A DNA stretch of 64,000 nt from Burkholderiaceae bacterium (GTDB lineage: Bacteria; Pseudomonadota; Gammaproteobacteria; Burkholderiales; Burkholderiaceae_C): NCBI GenBank assembly GCA_019234815.1, contig JAFALA010000046.1, positions 53,896 to 117,895 of the forward strand. The letters run 5' to 3'. The position numbers and the translations under genes were made by a program. The notes below the pieces were generated by a model, which saw only the letters and a list, made by a program, of their open reading frames with translations, searched no databases and had not been told where the DNA came from. Below, in pieces: positions 57,770 to 64,000 of the stretch. How positions within the stretch are numbered: position 1 is the stretch's first letter; each line of letters opens with the position of its first letter.

Positions 57770-59850
57770 GCCTTCAGGAACTCCACCTTGCTGCCCAGCC
57801 AGCGCATCACGTGCTGGCGGGCGGCTTCGGGGTGCTGGTCGAGCAGGCGCGGAGCCTGCTGGCGCGCGGCCTTGAGCAGCGGCGCGTCTTCCTGCAGGTC
57901 GGCAAAGCGCAGCAGTTCCGCGCCGCTCTGGCGCGCTCCCATGAACTCGCCGGGGCCGCGGATCTCGAGGTCGCGGCGGGCGATCTCGAAGCCGTCATGG
58001 GTCTCGGCCATGGCCTTGAGGCGTGATTTGCCGGTCAGCGACAGCGGTCCCGTGTAGAGCAGCACGCAGACGCTGGCCACCGCGCCGCGGCCGACGCGGC
58101 CGCGCAGCTGGTGCAGCTGCGACAGGCCGAAGCGCTCGGCGTGCTCGATGACCATCAGGCTGGCATTGGGCACGTCGACGCCGACCTCGATCACCGTGGT
58201 CGACACCAGCACCTGCATCTGTCCCTGCGAGAACAGCGACATCACGGCGGCCTTTTCCGTCGGCGGCATGCGGCTGTGCAGCAGGCCCACCATCACGCCC
58301 GGGTGCAGGGCCTGCAGCGCGGCGCTCAGCTCGGCATGGGTCTCGGTGGCATTGGCCAGGTCCAGGCTTTCGGACTCCTCGATCAGGGGGCAGACCCAGT
58401 AAACCTGGCGGCCCTGCGCGACCTCGTCGCCGATGCGGGCGATCACTTCCAGGCGCTTGCTGTCGGCGAACACCTTGGTGACGATGGGCGTGCGGCCCGG
58501 CGGCAGCTCGTTGATGGTGCTGACGTCCAGGTCGGCGAAGTAGGTCATGGCCAGCGTGCGGGGGATGGGCGTGGCGCTCATCATCAGCAGATGCGGTTCC
58601 AACGCTTGTGAAGCCAGTTTCTTGCGCAAGGCCAGGCGCTGTGCCACGCCAAAGCGGTGCTGTTCGTCGATGATGGCCAGGCCCAGCCTGGCGAATTGGA
58701 CCTTGTCCTCGATCACCGCGTGCGTGCCGATCACCAGCTGGGCCGCGCCGGAGGCCGCCGCGTCCAGCATTTTCTGGCGCGCCTTGCCCTTGACGCTGCC
58801 GGTCAGCCAGGCGACCTGGATGCCCAGCGGTTCCAGCCAGCCGACCAGCTTCCTGAAGTGCTGCTCGGCCAGGATCTCGGTGGGCGCCATCAGCGCGCAT
58901 TGCCAGCCGGCGTCGATCGCGACGGTGGCGGCCAAGGCCGCTACCACGGTCTTGCCCGAGCCGACGTCGCCCTGCAGCAGGCGGTGCATGGGCTGCGGCC
59001 GGGCCAGGTCTTGCGCAATTTCCTCGCAGACACGCTGCTGCGCGCCTGTGAGCGCAAACGGCAGGGCCAGCAGCAGCTGTTCGTGCAGGCCGCCGCGCTG
59101 GCCGCGCAAGGCCGGCGCTTGCAGCTGCGCGCGCTCGCGCTGGGCCTGCAGCTGGCTGATCTGCTGGGCCAGCAGCTCCTCGAACTTGAGGCGCTGCCAG
59201 GCCGGGTGGGAATGGTCCTCCAGCGCCGCCAGCGCCGCTTGCGGCGGCGGGTGGTGCAGCACCTGCAAGGCCTCGCGCAGCGAGGGCAGGCGGCCCGGCA
59301 CGCAATCGGCGGGCAGCACCTCGGCCAGCGGCGCGCGCGCCAGCGCCGCGCCCACGGCCTTGCGCAGATAGGCTTGCGGCAGGCCGGCGCTGGCGGGGTA
59401 GACGGGCGTGAGCGCGCTGGCCAGCGGGGTGTCCTCGGTTACGGCCTTGAAGGCCGGATGGACCATTTCGCGCCCGAAGAAGCCGTGCCGGATCTCGCCG
59501 CGCACGCGCACGCGCTGCCCCTGCGCCAGCGACTTCTGATGCGAGGGGTAGAAGTTCAGGAAGCGCAGTACCAGCTCCGCGCCGTCATCCGCCATGCGGA
59601 CGACCAACTGGCGGCGCGCGCGCAGCTCCACCCGGCAGTCAACCACCACACCCTCGCATTGCACCGTGTCGCCGTCGCGGGCCTGCGCGATCGGCGTGAC
59701 GCGGGTTTCGTCCTCGTAGCGCAGCGGCAGGTGCAGGGCCAGGTCGATGTCGCGGCGCAGGCCGAGCTTTTCCATGGCCTTCTGCGGCCCGGATTTTGGG
59801 GCGGATTTGGGCTTGGCGGTGGTGGGGGCGGGCGCGGCGTCCAAGGGCAT
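57766..59850 (-). CDS. recG: ATP-dependent DNA helicase RecG
   Basis: A 694-residue branch-migration helicase. N-terminal OB-fold wedge domain, Walker A GDVGSGKTVVAALA, and the helicase motifs DEQHRFGVAQR and RVGRGAVASVCVLLY. Start ATG 59850 (MPLDAAPAP); an in-frame TTG at 59898 is less likely. It overlaps the cyclophilin stop and is divergent from the unknown exported gene at 59921. Confidence 0.96.
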   Translation of the reverse strand: MPLDAAPAPTTAKPKSAPKSGPQKAMEKLGLRRDIDLALHLPLRYEDETRVTPIAQARDGDTVQCEGVVVDCRVELRARRQLVVRMADDGAELVLRFLNFYPSHQKSLAQGQRVRVRGEIRHGFFGREMVHPAFKAVTEDTPLASALTPVYPASAGLPQAYLRKAVGAALARAPLAEVLPADCVPGRLPSLREALQVLHHPPPQAALAALEDHSHPAWQRLKFEELLAQQISQLQAQRERAQLQAPALRGQRGGLHEQLLLALPFALTGAQQRVCEEIAQDLARPQPMHRLLQGDVGSGKTVVAALAATVAIDAGWQCALMAPTEILAEQHFRKLVGWLEPLGIQVAWLTGSVKGKARQKMLDAAASGAAQLVIGTHAVIEDKVQFARLGLAIIDEQHRFGVAQRLALRKKLASQALEPHLLMMSATPIPRTLAMTYFADLDVSTINELPPGRTPIVTKVFADSKRLEVIARIGDEVAQGRQVYWVCPLIEESESLDLANATETHAELSAALQALHPGVMVGLLHSRMPPTEKAAVMSLFSQGQMQVLVSTTVIEVGVDVPNASLMVIEHAERFGLSQLHQLRGRVGRGAVASVCVLLYTGPLSLTGKSRLKAMAETHDGFEIARRDLEIRGPGEFMGARQSGAELLRFADLQEDAPLLKAARQQAPRLLDQHPEAARQHVMRWLGSKVEFLKA

Positions 59851-59920
59851 GGAGCGGATTCTGCCCTGTGCGCGACGCGATTTCGTCGAAAATCCCAAGC
59901 TCTAAGACTGGGATGAAGTG

Positions 59921-62401
59921 ATGCGATTCTGGAAGCGTGCTTGGTGTTGTGCCTGGGCCTTGGCCGCGCTGTCGGGCGTGCAGGCGCAGGCCGCCAGCGA
60001 AAGCCATGACGGCCCGAAGTTCTCCGCCTATGTGGTACACGACGACGTGACCCTGCCCCTGTTCAAGGTCGACCGGCTCAGGAAGAACGACAAGCTGGTC
60101 GTCAGCCCCGACGCGGACATGGCGGGCAAAGGGGACTGGCTGCTGATCCTGGCGCGCATTTCGCCGTCGGGCAGCAAGATCGCCTACAAGGAGTTCGAGG
60201 TCGCGAAGGACACGCGCGCCGAGCTGGCGATCTCCTCGGACGACGACGTGCCCGTGATCGTGCTGGCGCCGGCGCTGCGCACCCTGTTTGGCCTGAGCAC
60301 CAGCGTGCATCAGTCGGCGGGCCTCATCACCGAGGCCATCTCGACCGATCCGCAGCGCTTTGTCGACCTGCAGAAGATCGACCTGATCAGCCAGACCATC
60401 GCCGCCCTGGTGGCCGGTCTCGACGCGGTCGTGCAGGACAAGAAGTCCGACCAGGCCATCGACGCCGCCAAGCACATCGCCGCCAAGTACGGCTTGCAGA
60501 CCGTGTCGACCGACTGCTTCAAGGGCGGCGTGGTGAACACGCAATGCGTGGCGTCCGACATCGTCGCCAATGCCAGCCTGAACGTGCCGACGGCCGACGA
60601 GCTCGGCGCCCTGACGGGCACCAAGAGCGCCGGCAGCCTGCCGGGGCAGCTGTTCGACAGCATCAAGACCTTCACGGCGGCCAGCGACTACTTCACCTCC
60701 AAGTACCGCGACCAGTACGACTTCACGCCCTCGTTCGCCAGAAAGATCAGCGGATCGAGCCCGGACAGCATGCAGCTGTACTCGATCGGCCGCTTCAAGA
60801 ACGGCAGCGTCAAGACGGCCTACGTCTATGTGCCGGCCTGGTTCAAGGCCAGGATGCCGGTCTTGAGCGTGGACCAGAATCCTGTGCCCTGCCTGGGCAG
60901 CGGCAGCATCAAGCTCGATGTGGCGGGGCGCCTGCCGGTGACCAACTACTGGCACGACTGGCACCTGGAGCTTGCCGATGCGCAGGGCGACAAGCTGGCA
61001 GCAGCAGCGAATCCGGTGACGGTGCAGCCCGAGAACGGGCGCGTGCTGTACGGCGCCGCCGATCCGGCCGACTACGCCACCCATTACGCGACCGTGCAGG
61101 GCCAGGTCTTGAAAGCCCGGCTGGCGGGCTATTTCGGATTCGAGCCTGTGCGGCTCGACGCCTTCGATCTGGCCTTGCCGGGCCTGGACAGCCTCGACGG
61201 TGCCGTCCAGGGGCTCGACGGCCTGATCACGGGCGAGGCCGTGAAGCTGAGCATCAAGCCGCCGCAGGCCGCCTGCGTGCAGGGCATGGCGCTGCAGGTC
61301 AACGGCAAGACGGTGCAGAAGTCCAAGCCCGAACAGCGCGGCCTGCTGGAATTGAACCTGGCCGACATCGCGCCGGGAGCGGCGACGCTCCTGATTTCGC
61401 AAGCCGGGCTGCCGGACAAGTCCCTGCCCGTGCGCATCCTGCATCCGCGTGCGCACGTGAAGAAGATTGATTATTTCGAGTCGGACCCCTATGTGACCGT
61501 CAGCGGCGAGGGCCTGGAGCGCGTCGAGGCGGTGCAGCTGGGCGCGGTGATCTGCAGCCGGGAGGAGTCCGCAATATCGGTAACTTCGGCTGCGGATGCC
61601 AACACCTTGCAGCTGATGTGCAGCGGCGGGCCGCTGACGCGCGCCAGCCTGCCCGACACGGCCGTGGTGGCGCACAAGGATCACGACCCCGGCGACTTGT
61701 CGTTGCGCCTGAGCAAGCACGCGGCGCGCCCCAACTTCAAAATCGCCGCCCGCGAGGCGCATGCCTTCTTCGTGCAGCTGTCCGAGAAGGCCGTCCAGTG
61801 GGGCCTGGGCGCGACCGATGCCATCTCCACCGACGACTCGGGCCACGGCTTCCTGCTGGCCAGCGCCGGGGCGTACCAGCTGCAGTCCGGCAGCTATCAG
61901 CTGCAGATCAAGTTCGCCGACGATCCGGTGACCGAAAAGACACCTATCGCCGTGCCCTTGCTGGCCGACCGGGCCCACAACGAATTGCGCACCCGCTCAC
62001 CGGTCAGCTTCGGCCACGTGCAGTTTCCGGGCATCGTCAACCCGATGTTCTTTCGCGTCGTGCACGTGGAGAGCGGCGTGGCCGGCGACTGGCAGGACCT
62101 GCAGCATGCCGTGGTGACGCTGCCTGAACTGCTGTCGGCCAGCTGCGCCAAGGGCAAAGCCGGCTGGATGGTCCACGGCAAGCACCTGGACCTGATCGAT
62201 GGCGTCAGCGCCAAGGGCGGGGCCGACACGCTGCAGCCCATCAACATCGAGCGCTGCGACGACGGCGAGTGCTTCCGCGTGGCCGATGCGGGACCCGGGC
62301 GCCGTGTCGGCGTCAAGGTCCATTGGGTCGACCAGACTTTGTTCCAGGTGCGTCTACCCGATGCGAACGCTGCTCAATGCGAGGCGTCCGCCCCGCATTG
62401 A
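59921..62401 (+). CDS. large exported protein of unknown function
   Basis: An 826-residue protein I do not recognise. Signal peptide about residues 1-25 (WCCAWALAALSGVQAQA). The rest is soluble with beta-strand character, seven to eight Cys residues, and an IPT/TIG-like region near the middle (VTVSGEGLERVEAVQLGAVIC). Early helical part (about 130-190) has ALVAGLDAVVQDKKSDQAID. The gene is divergent from recG. Strong coding bias and a clear signal peptide make it real. A surface or periplasmic role is inferred. GTG 59918 is an alternative start. Confidence 0.8.
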   Translation: MRFWKRAWCCAWALAALSGVQAQAASESHDGPKFSAYVVHDDVTLPLFKVDRLRKNDKLVVSPDADMAGKGDWLLILARISPSGSKIAYKEFEVAKDTRAELAISSDDDVPVIVLAPALRTLFGLSTSVHQSAGLITEAISTDPQRFVDLQKIDLISQTIAALVAGLDAVVQDKKSDQAIDAAKHIAAKYGLQTVSTDCFKGGVVNTQCVASDIVANASLNVPTADELGALTGTKSAGSLPGQLFDSIKTFTAASDYFTSKYRDQYDFTPSFARKISGSSPDSMQLYSIGRFKNGSVKTAYVYVPAWFKARMPVLSVDQNPVPCLGSGSIKLDVAGRLPVTNYWHDWHLELADAQGDKLAAAANPVTVQPENGRVLYGAADPADYATHYATVQGQVLKARLAGYFGFEPVRLDAFDLALPGLDSLDGAVQGLDGLITGEAVKLSIKPPQAACVQGMALQVNGKTVQKSKPEQRGLLELNLADIAPGAATLLISQAGLPDKSLPVRILHPRAHVKKIDYFESDPYVTVSGEGLERVEAVQLGAVICSREESAISVTSAADANTLQLMCSGGPLTRASLPDTAVVAHKDHDPGDLSLRLSKHAARPNFKIAAREAHAFFVQLSEKAVQWGLGATDAISTDDSGHGFLLASAGAYQLQSGSYQLQIKFADDPVTEKTPIAVPLLADRAHNELRTRSPVSFGHVQFPGIVNPMFFRVVHVESGVAGDWQDLQHAVVTLPELLSASCAKGKAGWMVHGKHLDLIDGVSAKGGADTLQPINIERCDDGECFRVADAGPGRRVGVKVHWVDQTLFQVRLPDANAAQCEASAPH

Positions 62402-62411
62402 GCCCGGCGCC

Positions 62412-62798
62412 TCAGACGCCCATCGGCGAGGGCGTTCCGGCCATGCGGTCGTACTTGAGGAAGTATTGGCGGGCCATCGCCACCAGCTGGTTGTCGGTCG
62501 GGTTGTCGACGGCCTCAAAGCCCACCACCTGCTTGCTCATCTGGGGGCGGTGCTTCTCGACATAGTGCTTGAAATCGCTCTGCACCGTGGACGATCCGAC
62601 CATCAGGATTTCCTGCACCTCGCTCAGGGCCGTGCAGACATCGGCAAAGAACTCGTGCACGTCGCGTACGGCGGTGCCGTGCTGGCGCGTGTGGTGGCTG
62701 CTCGACTTGATCTTCTGGGCTTCCACATGTTCGGTGTCGAACTGGAAGATCTTGGCATTGTGGTGGTCCAACCAGACGACGGCGTGAAAGAGACTCAT
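62412..62798 (-). CDS. eRF1-fold 'translational machinery' family protein
   Basis: A 128-residue protein of the family annotated as translational machinery proteins (eRF1 domain-like). The start HAVVWLDHHNAKIFQFD, ILMVGSSTVQSDFKHYVEKHRP and the Gln/Asp-rich tail fit. It is convergent with the unknown exported gene and 70 bp from the LysR gene. Function unproven. Confidence 0.78.
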   Translation of the reverse strand: MSLFHAVVWLDHHNAKIFQFDTEHVEAQKIKSSSHHTRQHGTAVRDVHEFFADVCTALSEVQEILMVGSSTVQSDFKHYVEKHRPQMSKQVVGFEAVDNPTDNQLVAMARQYFLKYDRMAGTPSPMGV

Positions 62799-62868
62799 GT
62801 TCTGCCCTCCTAGGCGTTGATGTTGGACTCATGTTCACATCTGATGGTGGTCAATGCCTTGAGTTGCG

Positions 62869-63753
62869 TCAATTGGCCCGCAAGACCACATCGAGGAAGA
62901 CCGATCGGGCTGGCAATTCCGGGCGCGACTTCCAGACCGCGAAAACCTCCGACGGCGCCATGGCTTCCGCGATCGGCTTGAAGACCGTGCCCGCGATGCC
63001 CGCCTGCGCCAAGGGCGCGGGGACGATGGAGACGCCCATGCCCTGGCCCACCAGCGACACCACCGACAGCCAGTGCCGCACTTCATGCCGCACCTGCGGC
63101 GCAAAGCCCTGGCTGGTGCAGGACTCGATGATGCGGGCGTAATGGTCGGGCGCCGCTTTGCGCGAGAACAGGACAAAGGGTTCGTCGCGCAGCCAGCTCA
63201 GCGAGATCGAGCGGCGCCGGGCCAGGGCGTGGCTCGCGGGCAGGCAGCACAGGAAGCGCTCGGTGTGGACCCGCTCGGTCTGCAGCCCTGGCGGCAGTTG
63301 CTGCATCTGGATGAAGCCGAGGTCCAGCTCATCGTGCATCAGGGCGTCGACCTGCTCCTGCGTGCTGAGCTCGCGCAGCGTGGCCGCTATGCCTGGATGC
63401 CGGGCCTGGAACTCGCCAAACCATTGCGGCAGGCCGCGAAACAGCATGGACCCGATGAAGCCGATGCGCAGGCTGCCTGCGGCGCCCGCGCCGATGCTGC
63501 GGGCCAGCGCGCGGGCCTCGTCGGCCTGGACCAGCAGGTCCTGCGCCTTGCCGCGGAACGCGGCGCCGGCGGCGGTGAGCCGCACGCCCTTGCTGTCGCG
63601 CTCGAACAGCTGCGTGCCGACGGCTTCCTCGAGCTGGCGGATGTTGAGCGAAAGCGGCGGCTGTGTCATGGCCAGCCGTGCGGCGGCCCGCCCGAAGTGC
63701 AGTTCGTCCGCCAGCACGAGAAAGTAGCGCAGATGCCGGAGTTTCATATCCAT
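62869..63753 (-). CDS. LysR-family regulator, candidate GcdR
   Basis: A 294-residue LysR protein. HTH at about residues 3-62 (MKLRHLRYFLVLADELHFGRAA), then a type 2 periplasmic-binding-protein fold (LRIGFIGSMLFRGLPQWFGEF). It is divergent from gcdH, the usual arrangement of GcdR, which activates glutarate/glutaryl-CoA use. A 15-bp palindrome covers its start codon. ATG 63753 or ATG 63747 may be the start. Confidence 0.9.
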   Translation of the reverse strand: MDMKLRHLRYFLVLADELHFGRAAARLAMTQPPLSLNIRQLEEAVGTQLFERDSKGVRLTAAGAAFRGKAQDLLVQADEARALARSIGAGAAGSLRIGFIGSMLFRGLPQWFGEFQARHPGIAATLRELSTQEQVDALMHDELDLGFIQMQQLPPGLQTERVHTERFLCCLPASHALARRRSISLSWLRDEPFVLFSRKAAPDHYARIIESCTSQGFAPQVRHEVRHWLSVVSLVGQGMGVSIVPAPLAQAGIAGTVFKPIAEAMAPSEVFAVWKSRPELPARSVFLDVVLRAN

Positions 63754-63766
63754 ACATTAAATGTAT
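63752..63766. promoter_or_regulatory. palindrome at the LysR/gcdH divergent promoter
   Basis: ATACATTAAATGTAT, perfect with an odd centre, containing a T-N11-A LysR-box pattern. It overlaps the LysR start codon, suggesting autorepression, and lies 78 bp from the gcdH start. Confidence 0.5.
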
Positions 63767-63843
63767 CGGACAAGCCAATTTCTGAATTGGACGTGAATGG
63801 CCTGATTGCGCATACTCGGCGCGCTCAAGGAGATTGATCTGTC

Positions 63844-64000
63844 ATGACCGCCACCAAAGCCGCCTTCCACTGGGACGACCCGCTGCTGCTCAACGAGCAG
63901 CTCAGCGACGACGAGCGCATGGTGCGCGATGCCGCCGCTGCCTACTGCCAGGAGCGCCTGGCGCCGCGCGTGCTGGAGGCCTTCCGCCACGAGAAGACCG
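63844..64000 (+). CDS. gcdH: glutaryl-CoA dehydrogenase, N-terminal part only
   Basis: The first 52 codons of an acyl-CoA dehydrogenase cut by the right window edge. [20 protein letters not shown], then [20 protein letters not shown], match the glutaryl-CoA dehydrogenase start. The enzyme converts glutaryl-CoA to crotonyl-CoA in lysine and tryptophan breakdown. It is divergent from the LysR gene, 78 bp away. Confidence 0.85.
   Translation, partial: MTATKAAFHWDDPLLLNEQLSDDERMVRDAAAAYCQERLAPRVLEAFRHEKT

Noticed and set aside
59639..61978. 779-codon minus-strand open frame over the unknown exported gene
   Set aside because: Antisense shadow crossing the recG start; no signal peptide or plausible start.

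Overview
The window looks like a chromosomal segment from a GC-rich Burkholderiales betaproteobacterium. The pointers are the protein families (PutA/ProC, a GcdR-like regulator beside gcdH, a complete branched-chain amino-acid ABC operon, UbiC/UbiA, an eRF1-like 'translational machinery' protein), very high coding density, and several 1-4 nt stop/start overlaps. The genus cannot be named from sequence alone. No insertion sequence, prophage, CRISPR array, rRNA or tRNA was seen. Most of the window is core genome.

Layout. 1-6.2 kb: an RNB exoribonuclease (cut by the window edge) with an H-NS-like partner, cstA-ybdD, a SUI1-type factor, a secreted S1/P1-type nuclease and a small lipoprotein. 6.2-9.3 kb: queuosine-precursor genes queD (an unusual triple-domain protein) and queE, then dctA. 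9.3-9.7 kb: an AT-rich gap with two perfect DnaA boxes in inverted orientation. 9.7-15.4 kb: MazG-like and DEDDh-exonuclease genes, a GNAT enzyme, an exported polysaccharide deacetylase, and a divergent pair of an unknown gene and a WYL regulator. 15.4-21 kb: cobalamin adenosyltransferase and the stress module prkA-yeaH-spoVR. 21.3-28.4 kb: the chromosome segregation region mnmG-rsmG-parA ... parB, with two exact parS sites inside mnmG and rsmG. Here parA and parB are split by a GNAT gene, an oppositely oriented argC and a small hydrolase.

28.5-37.4 kb: a same-strand run of thioredoxin-TPR-like protein, MaoC hydratase, exported alpha/beta-hydrolase, ABC ATPase and ABC permease, followed by a DUF4397 lipoprotein, a PAP2 phosphatase and an Lrp-type regulator. 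37.5-43.6 kb: putA, proC, ubiC and ubiA. 43.6-48.2 kb: livG-livF-SBP-livH-livM, with ubiA coupled to its end. 48.3-54.2 kb: a GNAT enzyme, prfC, an OPT transporter, kgtP, and dps. 54.2-64 kb: oxyR, panB-panC, an exported cyclophilin, recG, a large unknown exported protein, an eRF1-like protein, and a LysR regulator divergent from gcdH (cut by the right edge).

The genes suggest a heterotroph living on organic acids and amino acids: pyruvate or peptide uptake by CstA, C4-dicarboxylates by DctA, 2-oxoglutarate by KgtP, branched-chain amino acids by Liv, peptides by OPT, proline by PutA, and lysine/glutaryl-CoA by GcdH. The most interesting item is the triple-domain QueD. Its three PTPS domains have lost complementary catalytic residues, as if a homotrimer had been fused and reduced to a composite active site.
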